DNA of 64,000 nt from JAJPHF01 sp035293805 (GCA_035293805.1 DATGMD010000013.1:1-64000), one strand, 5' to 3'. Counted from the stretch's first letter, positions 1-8,621 are shown. Notes: generated by a model not told the origin, from the letters alone. A program made the numbers and translations.

Positions 1-1
1 C

Positions 2-142
2 CAGATGGAGCAGATCGGCTGGGACGGCCGGCCGCGCCCGCCCAGCGAGCGGCGCCGGGTCGAGCCGGGCGTGTGGCCCGAGGCGCTCGAGGCCCAGTCC
101 GACACCTACCAGGGCGAGCCCTTCCTCGGCCCCTGGGGCTAA
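2..142 (+). CDS. C-terminal end of an unidentified protein (5' truncated)
   Basis: The frame is open from base 2 to a TAA at 140-142 and gives 46 residues ending in FLGPWG. The start lies outside the window. The residues are rich in Arg, Pro and Glu and show no motif I can assign. It runs in the same direction as the hydantoinase-B-like gene at 400, but a strong hairpin (178-212) separates them, so it probably belongs to a preceding transcription unit. A hydantoinase A partner would be expected somewhere near, but the visible tail does not allow that call. Confidence 0.5.
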   Translation, partial: QMEQIGWDGRPRPPSERRRVEPGVWPEALEAQSDTYQGEPFLGPWG

Positions 143-177
143 ACTGACAGCGGGCGTGCTGCCGCCAGCGATCAGCA

Positions 178-212
178 GGGCCGAGGGCGGGCCGCTGGCC
201 CGCCCTCGGCCC
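178..212 (+). terminator. GC-rich terminator-like hairpin
   Basis: A perfect 16-bp inverted repeat (left arm 178-193, right arm 197-212) with a GCT loop begins 36 bp after the stop codon of the truncated gene. There is no clear T-tract afterwards, as is usual for terminators in very GC-rich genomes, so the function is inferred from strength and position. Confidence 0.6.
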
Positions 213-239
213 TCGTCGCCATCGCGCGGATCAGATCGC

Positions 240-270
240 GTCGAATCGCGCGAGAGCGGCGCGATTCGAC
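240..270. repeat. Perfect 12-bp inverted repeat
   Basis: Arms GTCGAATCGCGC (240-251) and GCGCGATTCGAC (259-270) enclose a 7-nt loop. It lies between the 178-212 hairpin and the 75-bp palindrome at 313. It may be an operator, a second terminator hairpin or part of a leader structure; nothing distinguishes these. Confidence 0.5.
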
Positions 271-312
271 AGTCCCTAGCGCCCCTCCAACATCAGAGAT
301 AGCGACCAATAC

Positions 313-387
313 CTAAGCACCCGGCCAGGGATGATGTGTCCGTTTGGCTTCGCCAACCAGGCACACTAACCTGGGACGGCAGCTTAA
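313..387. repeat. 75-bp palindromic element, copy A
   Basis: The element starts with CTAAGC and ends with GCTTAA. Its two halves are imperfect complements meeting at a TTGGC-TTC-GCCAA centre. Copies of exactly the same length lie at 28456-28530 and 61765-61839. It ends 12 bp before the start codon of the gene at 400, directly against its ribosome binding site, so it would form a large hairpin in the 5' untranslated RNA. Confidence 0.75.
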
Positions 388-399
388 AGCGAGGGCGAG

Positions 400-2214
400 A
401 TGGCCGTAGAGATCCAAGACGCGCCGTGGGTGAGCCAGCCGGTCGTGCCCCACGATCCCGTCGACCCGATCACGCTGGAGCTGGTGAAAGGCGCCACGCG
501 CGCGATGCAGGCCGAGATGGAGAACCTCATCGAGCGCACCACCATGTCGCCCTTCATCCACGAGAAGAAGGACTACTTCGTCGGCATCTACGCCCGCGAC
601 GGCGGCAACGTCGTCGGCAACGACCACCCCAACTACGGCAACGTCATGGACGCCGTCTTCCACTACTACCCGCCCGAGACCATGAGGCCCGGCGACCTCT
701 ACTGGTACAACGACTGCTACGGCTCGAACGGCGGCGTCACCCACTCGCCCGACATGCTGTTCATCGTGCCCATCTTCGTGGACGGCGAGCTGGTCGCCTT
801 CTCGCAGTCGAAGGGCCACTTCTGGGACATCGGCGGCTCGCGCGCCGGCAGCATGTCCGCCGACGCCACCGAGATCTTCCACGAGGGCACCATCGTCCCG
901 CCCATCCGCATCATCAAAGAGGGCGTCTGGAACGACGAGGCGCTGCGCATCTTCCTCGCCAACACCCGCTTCCCCGACATCATGCGCAACGACATCCGTG
1001 CCATCATGGCGGCCGCCCAGCTCGGCGAGCGCCGCATGGTGGAGCTGTGCGGCCGCTTCGGCGCGCGAACGGTCATGGACGCCTTCCTGGCGATGCGCGA
1101 ACAGACCGCGCGCTACGTGCGCCGCGCCGTCGAGGCGCTGGTGCCCGAGGGCACCTACCACTTCGAAGAGGCGCTGGACAACGACGGCGTGAGCGGCAAG
1201 CCCGTCTGGATTCGCCTCACTCTCACTCACCGGGACGGCCGCCTGGTCCTCGACACCCGCGACAGCGATGACCAAACGCGCGGCCCCGCGAACTTCCTGA
1301 TGCACCACAGCGTCCCCAAGTTCTCCCTCGCGCTCTACCTGCTGGCGCGCGAGCCTAGCCTAATGCACAACGCCGGCAGCATCGTCGCCCTCGACGAGGT
1401 GCTGCAGCGCGAGGGCAGCGTGCTGTGGCCCCGCTGGCCCGCCCCGCTCGGCAGCCGCGGCCAGACCAACGTGCGCTTCCAGATGGCGCTCATGGGCATG
1501 TTCGCCCAAGCGTCGGGCGGCCAGAGCCCGGCCGCGTCCGCGGCCTACTCGCTCTACCTCCTGCGCGGCCTCGACCGCGCCACGGGGCAGTACTTCCTCT
1601 GCACCGACGGCGTGGCCGTGGGCCACGGCGCCCGCCCCGACGCCGACGGCCACGACGCGATCTACGGCCCCGGCCAGAAGAACTACCCCGCCGAGTACAT
1701 CGCCGACCGCTTCCCCCTGCGCATCGAGCGCTACGCCATCAACACCGACTCCGGCGGTCCCGGCCGGTTCCGCGGCGGCTGCGGCGTCATCCGCGAGGTG
1801 CGCCTGCTGGCGGACGAGGCGGTGCTCGGCTCGCGCCTCGACAACGTCCACTTCCCGCCCTACGGCGTGAATGGCGGCATGTCGGGGCGGGGCGGCGGCG
1901 TGACGATCAACCCCGGCCAGCCCGACGAGCGCGTCATCGAGCCGACCTCCGACGGCACGGTGATGCGCAAGGGCGATCTCCTGCGCTTCGCCACCTCGGG
2001 CGGCGGGGGCTGGGGCCATCCCTTCGACCGGCCCGCTTCCCTCGTCGAGCGCGACGTGCGCGACGGCTTCGTCAGCCTCGGCAGCGCCTACGAGGACTAC
2101 GGCGTGGTGCTCGACCCCGAAACGCTCGCCCTCGACGCACGCGCCACCGACGAGCGCCGCCGCACCGCCCGCAAGGCAGTCAAGCTCTTCCACCGCAAGG
2201 AGTACTTCGACTGA
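400..2214 (+). CDS. Hydantoinase B/oxoprolinase family protein (HyuB-like)
   Basis: The 604-residue product matches the HyuB/acetophenone-carboxylase-beta family over its whole length. It begins with a DPITLELVKGA motif typical of the family's N terminus, continues with an HPNYGN/NDCYGSNGG metal- and substrate-site region (about residues 90-125), and ends with GxSGGGGWG-type glycine-rich segments (about residue 535). Family members work with a HyuA subunit in ATP-dependent ring opening of hydantoins or 5-oxoproline, or in ketone carboxylation; no HyuA is visible in the window. The start is supported by GAGGGCGAG just before ATG. The true substrate cannot be read from the sequence. Confidence 0.92.
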   Translation: MAVEIQDAPWVSQPVVPHDPVDPITLELVKGATRAMQAEMENLIERTTMSPFIHEKKDYFVGIYARDGGNVVGNDHPNYGNVMDAVFHYYPPETMRPGDLYWYNDCYGSNGGVTHSPDMLFIVPIFVDGELVAFSQSKGHFWDIGGSRAGSMSADATEIFHEGTIVPPIRIIKEGVWNDEALRIFLANTRFPDIMRNDIRAIMAAAQLGERRMVELCGRFGARTVMDAFLAMREQTARYVRRAVEALVPEGTYHFEEALDNDGVSGKPVWIRLTLTHRDGRLVLDTRDSDDQTRGPANFLMHHSVPKFSLALYLLAREPSLMHNAGSIVALDEVLQREGSVLWPRWPAPLGSRGQTNVRFQMALMGMFAQASGGQSPAASAAYSLYLLRGLDRATGQYFLCTDGVAVGHGARPDADGHDAIYGPGQKNYPAEYIADRFPLRIERYAINTDSGGPGRFRGGCGVIREVRLLADEAVLGSRLDNVHFPPYGVNGGMSGRGGGVTINPGQPDERVIEPTSDGTVMRKGDLLRFATSGGGGWGHPFDRPASLVERDVRDGFVSLGSAYEDYGVVLDPETLALDARATDERRRTARKAVKLFHRKEYFD

Positions 2215-2301
2215 CGACGCACCCGCCGGTGGGCGGCGGACAGGCAGACCACGGCGGCACGTCGGCGCTGCTTAGCAGGACAGGGAACGAGGAGCCCGGT
2301 C

Positions 2302-2865
2302 ATGGCGATCACCCAACAGCGGCTAACGCTCGAGGAGTTCTTGAAGCGCCCCGAACGCAAGCCGGCGCTCGAATACGAAGACGGGGTGGTAACGCAGAAG
2401 GTGGCGCCGAAGTCCCGACACAGCGCCCTGCAGGGCGGCTTTTTGGAGTGGATCAACGGCTATGCCCGGCCACGCCACCTTGCTCGCGCATTCCCGGAGC
2501 TACGGACGACCTTCGCGGGCGTCTCCCGCGTGCCCGACGTGAGCGTGTTCGCCTGGGACCGCATCCCCGCCGACGCGGAGGGCAATCTCGTCGACGACGT
2601 GTTCGAGCCGCCCGACATCGCCGTCGAGATCGTGTCCCCGAAGCAGGGCGTGAACGGGCTCATTCGGCGCTGTCTGTGGTACGTCGCCCACGGAGTGCAT
2701 CTCGCGCTGCTGGTTGACCCGACGGACCGGTCGATCATCGCCTTCCGCCCCGAGGGGCGAACCAGCGCCCTGCGCGGCGCCGACGTACTCGACCTGGGCG
2801 ACGTCATTCCCGGGCTGCGCCTCACCGTGGCCGAGATCTTCGCGGCGCTGCGGGCACGCGACTAA
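2302..2865 (+). CDS. Uma2 family (DUF820) PD-(D/E)XK nuclease-like protein
   Basis: The 187-residue protein has the family layout: an N-terminal LTLEEFLKRPE segment, ALEYEDGVV, a PDVSVFAWDR motif (about residues 76-85), PPDIAVEIVSP with the paired Asp and Glu of the nuclease core (about 110-120), and a GVHLALLVDP strand. Uma2 proteins are abundant in cyanobacteria and Chloroflexota; most have no assigned biological role, though a nuclease fold is accepted. It begins 87 bp after the hyuB-like gene with no obvious functional link. Confidence 0.9.
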   Translation: MAITQQRLTLEEFLKRPERKPALEYEDGVVTQKVAPKSRHSALQGGFLEWINGYARPRHLARAFPELRTTFAGVSRVPDVSVFAWDRIPADAEGNLVDDVFEPPDIAVEIVSPKQGVNGLIRRCLWYVAHGVHLALLVDPTDRSIIAFRPEGRTSALRGADVLDLGDVIPGLRLTVAEIFAALRARD

Positions 2866-2883
2866 CTAACGGAGGGCCAGCAG

Positions 2884-3042
2884 GTGACGAGCGCGGCGGT
2901 GGACGAGCGGAGCGCGGCGATCATTGTGGGGATCGAGGCGATGCAGCCGCAACACGTGCTCATCCTGCCCGGCAGCACGCCAGAGTACGCGCAGACCATC
3001 CACCGCCCCATCTTCCGGCCCGTCAACCTGATGGGCGGCTAA
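2884..3042 (+). CDS. Small protein, possible remnant of a TPP-enzyme alpha subunit
   Basis: A GTG start at 2884 preceded by GGAGGG gives 52 residues and stops one base before the next start codon at 3044, a spacing typical of coupled genes. The AAIIVGIEAM...HVLILPGS segment faintly resembles the N-terminal strand-helix-strand of sulfopyruvate decarboxylase alpha subunits, which is interesting because the next gene looks like the beta subunit. It is far too short for an intact alpha subunit (about 160 residues). It could be a truncated pyrimidine-domain gene or an unrelated small protein. Confidence 0.5.
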   Translation: MTSAAVDERSAAIIVGIEAMQPQHVLILPGSTPEYAQTIHRPIFRPVNLMGG

Positions 3043-3043
3043 C

Positions 3044-3661
3044 ATGAGCCAGAACGCGCCCCCGAACGGGCTGCTCCAGCGCCCCGACGCCCTGCGCCGG
3101 ATCGACCGCACGTTCCCCGACCAGCCCATGGTGCTGACTCTCGGCGGCACCATCCGCGAGATGCTCGCCGTCGTCGGCCGGCGCCCGAACCACCTCTACA
3201 TCCTCGACTCGATGGGCCTGCCCGTCCCCATCGGCCTCGGCCTTGCGGTCGGCCTGGCCGCCGAGCCGGCCGTCGAGCGCGTGGTCGTCGTCGAGGGCGA
3301 CGGCAGCCTCCTTATGGGCTTCTCGGTGCTCACCACCATCGGCCTCCTGCGCCCCAAGAAGCTGGTCGTCGTCGTGCTCGACAACGGCGTCTATCTGGCG
3401 ACCGGCGGCCAGCCGACCGCCGCCCCGGCCGTCGACTTCGTGGCCGCGGCCCGAGCCTGCGGCATACGGGCCGAACACACGGCGGACGGGGCCGCGCTGG
3501 AAGGGGCGCTCGGGCAGGCGCGCGCCGAGGAAGGGCCGTGGCTCTTGCACGTGCCCGTGGGCACCGAGGCGCCGCCCACCGCGTTCTTCCTCGAGGACCC
3601 GGTGGTCCTCCGCGCCGACTTCGACCGCTGGCTGGCCAGCCGGCGCGCGGGCGGGGCGTGA
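3044..3661 (+). CDS. TPP-binding protein, sulfopyruvate/phosphonopyruvate decarboxylase beta-like
   Basis: The 205-residue protein equals the pyrophosphate-binding (C-terminal) domain of TPP enzymes. It contains GDG at residues 85-87 and the matching Asn at 114 (VLDNGVY), the classic Mg-TPP motif, and a hydrophobic GLGLAVGLA segment before it. Free-standing domains of this size occur as the beta subunit of two-subunit sulfopyruvate decarboxylases. A full pyrimidine-binding alpha subunit is not encoded next to it, only the 52-residue ORF upstream, so activity here is uncertain. It probably forms an operon with the SDR gene that starts 2 bp later. Confidence 0.85.
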   Translation: MSQNAPPNGLLQRPDALRRIDRTFPDQPMVLTLGGTIREMLAVVGRRPNHLYILDSMGLPVPIGLGLAVGLAAEPAVERVVVVEGDGSLLMGFSVLTTIGLLRPKKLVVVVLDNGVYLATGGQPTAAPAVDFVAAARACGIRAEHTADGAALEGALGQARAEEGPWLLHVPVGTEAPPTAFFLEDPVVLRADFDRWLASRRAGGA

Positions 3662-3663
3662 CG

Positions 3664-4428
3664 ATGGCGACCGGGCGGCTCGCGGGCAAGACGGCGCTCG
3701 TGACCGGCGGCGGGCGTGGCAACGGCCGCGCGATCGCGCTCGCGCTCGCCCGCGAGGGCGCCGACGTGGCCGTGCACTACGTGGAGCACGCCGCCGCCGC
3801 CGAGGAGGTGGCCGTGGCCATCCGCGCGCTCGGGCGGCGCAGCCTCGTCGTGCGGGCGGACGTGGCGCGGCGCCCCGCGGTCGAGGCGATGGTCGAGCAG
3901 GTGTACGCCGCCTGGGGCCGCCTCGACGTGCTCGTGAACAACGCCGGCGTGCTCAAGCGCACGCCCTTCCTAGCGATTGACGACGCCGAGTGGGACTGGA
4001 TGCTCGACGTCAACCTGCGCGGCTGCTTCCTTGTCGGCCAGACGGTGGCGCGGCGCATGGTGGCCCAGGGCGGCGGCGCCATCGTCAACGTGTCGTCGGT
4101 CGGGCAGAAGCTCGCGGGCCGCGGCGTGGCGCACTACTGCGTGTCCAAGGCCGGCGTCGGCATGCTCACGAAGGCGATGGCGCTCGAGCTGGCGCCCCTC
4201 GGCGTGCGCGTGAACGCCGTCTGCCCCGGCACGATCGTCACCGACCTGAACCGCGCCGACGCCGGCCGACCCGAGTGGGTCGAGGCGCAGTACAGCCGCC
4301 TCGCCGTGCGCGCCCTCGGCGAGCCCGAGGACGTGGCGGGCGCCGTCGTCTTCCTGGCCGCCGAGCAAGAGTCGCGTCTGGCCGTCGGCACCAGCATCTA
4401 CCTCGACAACGGCCGGGCCATCTGGTAG
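3664..4428 (+). CDS. Short-chain dehydrogenase/reductase (classical SDR)
   Basis: The 254-residue protein has the NAD(P)-binding TGGGRGNG motif (residues 14-21), NNAG (92-95), the catalytic Ser near 145, and the YxxxK pair (Tyr158, Lys162). The C terminus closes with SIYLDNGRAIW in place of the usual VDGG. ATG 3664 is chosen because it lies 2 bp after the preceding stop, although the frame stays open upstream. It reduces or oxidises a small carbonyl/alcohol substrate; its neighbours suggest a 2-oxoacid-related pathway, but this is inference. Confidence 0.93.
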   Translation: MATGRLAGKTALVTGGGRGNGRAIALALAREGADVAVHYVEHAAAAEEVAVAIRALGRRSLVVRADVARRPAVEAMVEQVYAAWGRLDVLVNNAGVLKRTPFLAIDDAEWDWMLDVNLRGCFLVGQTVARRMVAQGGGAIVNVSSVGQKLAGRGVAHYCVSKAGVGMLTKAMALELAPLGVRVNAVCPGTIVTDLNRADAGRPEWVEAQYSRLAVRALGEPEDVAGAVVFLAAEQESRLAVGTSIYLDNGRAIW

Positions 4429-4472
4429 CCTCGCCCGCAACTGGACCGGCGAGCGCCGAGAGGAGCGCGTCC

Positions 4473-5633
4473 ATGAGGACGATGGCCCTGGGAATGGTCC
4501 TGCTGACACTGGTCGCCTGCGGGCCGGCCGCGGCCCCCGCGCCGGCGGCCCCGCCGCGCGGCGCGGCGCCCGCCCCGGCGGCCCCGCCTGTCGCCTCCTC
4601 CCCGGCAGCCGCGGCGCCGAGCGCGGAGCCCTCGGCCGCGCTGCAAGCGATCGTCGAGGGCGCGCGCCAGGAGGGCCAGCTGCAGCTCATGTGGTCCGCG
4701 CACTCCTTCGGCGGGCCGGACGGCGTGGCGCGGCTAGCCGCCGCCTTCAACCGGCTCTACGGCCTCAACCTGAACGTGCAGTTCACCGTCGGCCCGTCGA
4801 TGCCCGAGATGGCGAGCAAGGTGGCGCAGGAGGTGGCGGCCGGGCGTCCCGCCTCGGTGGACGTGGCGCTCGGCGCCGTGGCCAACATGGCCTCGCTGGT
4901 CCGGGCGGACGCGCTCCAGCCCGTCGACTGGCTGGCCTGGGCGCCGAACGTGCAGGACCCGCGGCTGCTGGCGCCCGACGGCGTAGCGGTCCAGATCGCG
5001 TCGCGCATGCCCGGCATCACCTACAACACGAACCGCGTGCGGCCCGACGAGGTGCCGGCCACCATGCAGGACCTGTTGAAGCCGCAGTACAAGGGCCGCA
5101 TCGCCTCCACGCCCTACGGGGCGAACTTCGACTTGCTCGCCAGCCCGGAGCTGTGGGGCGAGCAGCGCGTAACGGACTACGTCGGCCGCCTGGCCGACCA
5201 GGTGAGCGGCCTGATCCCTTGCGGCGCGGTGGAGCGCGTCATCGCCGGGGAGTTCGACTTTTTCGCCCTCGACTGCGGTAGCTACGAGGCGCACGCCTGG
5301 CAGCAGAAGGGGGCGCCCGTGGGCCACGTCATCCCCAGCGACGCCGCGATGATCAACTACCTGTACATGGGCGTGCCGCGCAACGCCGTCCACCCGAACG
5401 CGGCCAAGCTCTGGATCAACTTCATGCTCACCCGCGAGGCACAGGACATGGAGTACGAGGCCGAGACCGTGGACCATCACCTCCTGCCCGGCTCGAAGAC
5501 CGCCGGGGAGGTCACCGCCCTGCAGGCGAAGGGCGTGCAGTTTGCCGAGATCGACGTGCAGTTCATCCAACGCCAGGACGACCAGGAAGTGAGCCGGGTG
5601 CGCCAGACGCTGCTCCGCGAGCTGCAGCGCTGA
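4473..5633 (+). CDS. Extracellular solute-binding lipoprotein, family 1 (iron/Fbp type)
   Basis: The 386-residue product starts with a short signal peptide and an LTLVAC lipobox (Cys16), followed by a 35-residue Ala/Pro linker. The mature part begins with the EGARQEGQL motif typical of Fe3+/sulfate/polyamine-type type II binding proteins, and later has GITYNTNRV and LLKPQYKGRIA, both hallmarks of this family. It should capture a ligand at the outer face of the membrane for an ABC importer. No permease or ATPase lies nearby. ATG 4473 follows GAGAGGAGCG. It runs 44 bp behind the SDR gene and may share its transcript. Confidence 0.92.
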   Translation: MRTMALGMVLLTLVACGPAAAPAPAAPPRGAAPAPAAPPVASSPAAAAPSAEPSAALQAIVEGARQEGQLQLMWSAHSFGGPDGVARLAAAFNRLYGLNLNVQFTVGPSMPEMASKVAQEVAAGRPASVDVALGAVANMASLVRADALQPVDWLAWAPNVQDPRLLAPDGVAVQIASRMPGITYNTNRVRPDEVPATMQDLLKPQYKGRIASTPYGANFDLLASPELWGEQRVTDYVGRLADQVSGLIPCGAVERVIAGEFDFFALDCGSYEAHAWQQKGAPVGHVIPSDAAMINYLYMGVPRNAVHPNAAKLWINFMLTREAQDMEYEAETVDHHLLPGSKTAGEVTALQAKGVQFAEIDVQFIQRQDDQEVSRVRQTLLRELQR

Positions 5634-5642
5634 CGACCCGAT

Positions 5643-5664
5643 GGCCGGCGGGCGCCCGCCGGCC
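5643..5664 (+). terminator. 22-bp perfect palindrome, likely terminator
   Basis: A self-complementary GGCCGGCGGGC/GCCCGCCGGCC sequence begins 9 bp after the stop of the binding-protein gene. It would form a strong stem in RNA and is well placed to end the 2884-5633 operon. No T-run follows. Confidence 0.55.
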
Positions 5665-5817
5665 CTATTGCCTCAGCCCGGTGCGCGCGTCTGAGCCGGG
5701 TCAAGGGCCGGCCAGCCGCCGCGCCGATCGCCCGCGCGGCTCGCCTTGACGCGTGCCCCCACAACGCCTACACTCCAGTGCGCCGCGAGCGAGCGCGACG
5801 CGGCAGGAGAGCGAGCA

Positions 5818-6357
5818 ATGGCGGCGGCGGACTACGAGCGCGTCGAGGCGGACCGGGCGTCGGTCTGGGTGCCCGCGCCGGTGATCCTCGTGGCGGCGGC
5901 AGCCGGCGAGCAACGCAACGTGATGGTCGCCGTGCGGCTCATGCGCTGGGACGACCCGCCCCGGTCGTCGATCCTCGTCGGCGTGGCGAAGCATTCGGTG
6001 ACGGGCGAGCTGCTACGCGAGTCGGGCGAGTTCACCGTCGGCATCCTCACGGACGGGCAGCAGCCGGTGCTCGCCGCCGCCCGCGAGATGGTGAAGGCGT
6101 CCAGCCGCGACGTGGACAAGTTCGCCGGCTACGGGCTGCAGACCCTGCCCGCCAGCCGCGTGCGGGCGCCGCTCATCGACGGCTGCGCGCTGAACGTCGA
6201 GTGTACGCTCCGCCACTACCTCGACGTGGACGACGCCTACGCCGCGGTGATCGGCGACGTCGTGGCGATGCACGCGCGGCACGACATGCGGCCGCTTTTC
6301 CTGGTAAACAGCCAGCCCTTTGCGCTGCCCGTGCAGCTCGCGCCGCCGGCAAGTTGA
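5818..6357 (+). CDS. Flavin reductase-like (FMN-binding split-barrel) protein
   Basis: The 179-residue protein follows the flavin reductase-like fold: PAPVILVAA near the N terminus, an SILVGVAKHSVTGELLRESGEFTV block (phosphate and isoalloxazine contact region, about residues 52-76), a DKFAGYGLQ segment and APLIDGCALNVEC near residue 125. Such proteins bind FMN and supply reduced flavin to monooxygenases, or act alone as oxidoreductases. It is a clear paralog of the protein at 42015-42557. ATG 5818 follows GCAGGAGAGCGAGCA; the frame is open further upstream but the family begins here. Confidence 0.88.
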   Translation: MAAADYERVEADRASVWVPAPVILVAAAAGEQRNVMVAVRLMRWDDPPRSSILVGVAKHSVTGELLRESGEFTVGILTDGQQPVLAAAREMVKASSRDVDKFAGYGLQTLPASRVRAPLIDGCALNVECTLRHYLDVDDAYAAVIGDVVAMHARHDMRPLFLVNSQPFALPVQLAPPAS

Positions 6358-6403
6358 CCCCTCGCAGAGAGACCGGGCCAGCTATTCAAGCTCAGGGATC
6401 GTA

Positions 6404-6425
6404 GGGCAGGGGCTCGTCCCCTGCC
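6404..6425 (+). terminator. Terminator-like hairpin
   Basis: GGCAGGGG and CCCCTGCC form an 8-bp stem around CTCGT, about 45 bp after the flavin reductase gene. The stem begins with the GTAGGG sequence also seen in hairpins near 38625 and 43742, so it may be a dispersed element as well as a terminator. Confidence 0.5.
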
Positions 6426-6551
6426 GCCCGGCGCGCGGGCACGGCAGCCCCGCGATTCCCGCGTTGCGCTGAGGATCGCGGCGAGAGCATACCAGCCCAA
6501 GAGTCCTTGCGTGTTGGCTAGACCGGATAGGCGCTCGCAACGGAGGTGAGC

Positions 6552-7631
6552 ATGGCTGGGCAAGCGGATCGCATCCTGTATCTCGGCACCTGGGACGGGC
6601 TGTACCAGGCGGAGCCGAACGGCCACGGCTATAAGACGCGACTGTTGGGGCTCGAGTCGCCGAACACGCCGAACGCGCGCTGGAACGACCACCGCGGCGG
6701 GCGGAGCGAGGGCTACGGCGCCATCCGCTGTCCCGTCGTCGTCGACAAGGACGACCCCCGCCGCCTGTACGCGCCCACCAACCGCGAGGGCATGTGGCTC
6801 AGCGAGGACGGCGGCGAGACGTGGCGCGAGATCAACCGCGGTCTCGTGTACAAGGAGGTCTGGTCGCTCGCCCAGCACCCGCGAACGGGCGAGCTGATGG
6901 TCGGCACCGGCCCCTCGGCCTTCTTTGCCAGCACCGACCGCGGCGAGTCCTGGGTGGAGGCGGCCCAGCTTCGCACCCTGCCGACCACGAAGCACTGGAC
7001 GTTCCCCGGCCCACCGTTCGTCAGCCACATCAAGGATATCGGCCTCTGCGCCGACGACCCCTCCCTGGTGTTCGGCTCCATCGAGGAGGGCGGCGTCGTC
7101 CGCAGCCGCGACGGCGGCCATACCTGGGACCAGATCGACGAGTCGAACGGCATCTACGACGACGTGCACACCGTCAGCGTGATGCCCGACGACCACCGGA
7201 CGCTCGTCGCCACCACCGGCAAGGGCGTGTACCGCAGCGAGGACGGCGGCGACACCTGGGCGCTGTCGAGCGACGGGCTGGAGCGCTGGACCTACATGTC
7301 CCACCTGCTGGTCCACCCGGCGCGCCCGCGCGTGCTGTTCACGGCCGCCGCCGGCTCCCCGCCGCCCACTTGGGTCCAGCCGGCCGGCGCCAACGCGGCC
7401 TTCTTCCGCAGCGAGGACCAGGGCCGCTCCTGGCAGCGGCTCACCGGCGGCCTGCCCGACTACTTCAAGGCCGCGCCGCGCTGCGTCGTGGGCGATCCGG
7501 AAGACCCCGACGCCGTGTTCGTCGGCATGACGGACGGCACCGCCTGGCTCAGCGAGGACGGCGGGGAGTCGTTCCGCTGCATCGTCGAAGGCCTGAACCA
7601 GGTCACGAGCATCCGCGTGGCCCACCGCTAG
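6552..7631 (+). CDS. Asp-box (BNR/VPS10-like) beta-propeller protein
   Basis: The 359-residue protein carries six Asp-box repeats of the form S-x-D-x-G-x-[TS]-W/F, for example SEDGGETW, STDRGESW, SRDGGHTW, SEDGGDTW, SEDQGRSW and SEDGGESF, spaced as blades of a beta-propeller. It has no signal peptide, unlike true sialidases, and lacks a recognisable sialidase Arg triad, so it is better called a propeller of unknown activity. GGAGG lies 5 bp before ATG 6552, which decides against the in-frame GTG at 6546. It is closely followed by an alpha/beta hydrolase gene (13 bp). Confidence 0.88.
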   Translation: MAGQADRILYLGTWDGLYQAEPNGHGYKTRLLGLESPNTPNARWNDHRGGRSEGYGAIRCPVVVDKDDPRRLYAPTNREGMWLSEDGGETWREINRGLVYKEVWSLAQHPRTGELMVGTGPSAFFASTDRGESWVEAAQLRTLPTTKHWTFPGPPFVSHIKDIGLCADDPSLVFGSIEEGGVVRSRDGGHTWDQIDESNGIYDDVHTVSVMPDDHRTLVATTGKGVYRSEDGGDTWALSSDGLERWTYMSHLLVHPARPRVLFTAAAGSPPPTWVQPAGANAAFFRSEDQGRSWQRLTGGLPDYFKAAPRCVVGDPEDPDAVFVGMTDGTAWLSEDGGESFRCIVEGLNQVTSIRVAHR

Positions 7632-7644
7632 AAAGGAACGTACC

Positions 7645-8568
7645 ATGAGCTATCCCGTCACCAGCAAGTGGCTCGACCCCTCGGTGCGCGCGGAGTTCGT
7701 GGCGACCGAGGCGAGCGACGGCGTGCCGCTGCACGGCGCCTACTACGTCTCCGAAACCACGAAGCCCCACGACCTCGCGCTGCTCGCCTACCACGGCTCG
7801 GGTGGCACCTTCTACGCGGGCCCCTGCGGCTTCCTCGCGCCCGGCGTGGCCTCGCGCGGCTACGTGGGCCTCAGCATGAACCTGCGCGACCACGGCCGCT
7901 ACCACGACCGCTCGACGTTCGAGCCGTGCGAGCTGGACATCGCCGCTGCCGTGAGCTTCCTGAAGGGCCGCGGCATCGAGCGCATCGTCCTGTTCGGCCA
8001 CAGCCTCTCCGTCACCCAGATCGCCTACTACCTCGCGCGCAACCCCGACCCGGCGGTGGTCGGCGCCATCATGTCCGGCGGCCACTGGGACCTGGCCGGC
8101 GACAAGTGGCAGGCCTGGCTGAAGATTCGGCCCGACGACCCCCACGCCGGCTACGACGAGATGATCGCGCGCTGCCAGGAGCTGGTGGCCAAGGGCCGCG
8201 GCGACGAGCTGATCATCGTGCCCTGGTGGATGCCCGATCCCGAGCACTGGAACCCCGACCACTACCGGCCCGTCGCCGCCAAGACCTTCCTCAGCTACTA
8301 CGGGCCGGACAGCAACGACCGCGCCTGCAAGTGGATGGGGCAGATCCGCGTGCCGCTGTACATCGTGACGCACAGCGTCGTGGACACCTTCGCCAGTCCA
8401 GAGATGGCGGAGAAGCTGCGCGCGGGCGCCACGGCCGCGCCGTTCGTGGACTTCGTGAACATCGAGGGCTCGGGCCACTTCTACAAGGGCTACGAGCAGA
8501 AGCTGGTCGATACGGTCGTCGCCTGGCTCGACAAGATCCGCACCCAGGTGCCCGCCGGCGCCCGCTAA
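7645..8568 (+). CDS. Alpha/beta hydrolase
   Basis: The 307-residue protein has an oxyanion-hole motif HGSGG (residues 50-54), a nucleophile elbow GHSLS with Ser120, and a C-terminal GSGHFYKG with the likely catalytic His near residue 280. A cap region of about 100 residues rich in Trp and Pro (PWWMPDPEHWNPDHY) lies between them and should shape the substrate pocket. It is cytoplasmic, with no signal peptide. It is transcribed with the propeller gene. Substrate unknown; esterase, lactonase or C-C hydrolase activity are all possible. Confidence 0.9.
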   Translation: MSYPVTSKWLDPSVRAEFVATEASDGVPLHGAYYVSETTKPHDLALLAYHGSGGTFYAGPCGFLAPGVASRGYVGLSMNLRDHGRYHDRSTFEPCELDIAAAVSFLKGRGIERIVLFGHSLSVTQIAYYLARNPDPAVVGAIMSGGHWDLAGDKWQAWLKIRPDDPHAGYDEMIARCQELVAKGRGDELIIVPWWMPDPEHWNPDHYRPVAAKTFLSYYGPDSNDRACKWMGQIRVPLYIVTHSVVDTFASPEMAEKLRAGATAAPFVDFVNIEGSGHFYKGYEQKLVDTVVAWLDKIRTQVPAGAR

Positions 8569-8599
8569 GCAGGCGGCCCTGGTTCCCGTGCATTTCCGG

Positions 8600-8621
8600 T
8601 CGCCGCCGTTCACGGCGGCGA
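8600..8621. terminator. Bidirectional terminator-like hairpin between convergent genes
   Basis: TCGCCGCCG (8600-8608) and CGGCGGCGA (8613-8621) form a 9-bp stem with a 4-nt loop. It sits between the + strand hydrolase (ends 8568) and the - strand membrane protein (ends 8677), the expected place for a shared terminator. Confidence 0.6.

Noticed and set aside
313..1308. 331-codon open frame on the - strand opposite the hyuB-like gene
   Set aside because: It mirrors the third-position GC bias of the real gene; its product is a Val/Asp/Gly/Arg-rich sequence with no motif, and the + strand frame matches a known family throughout.
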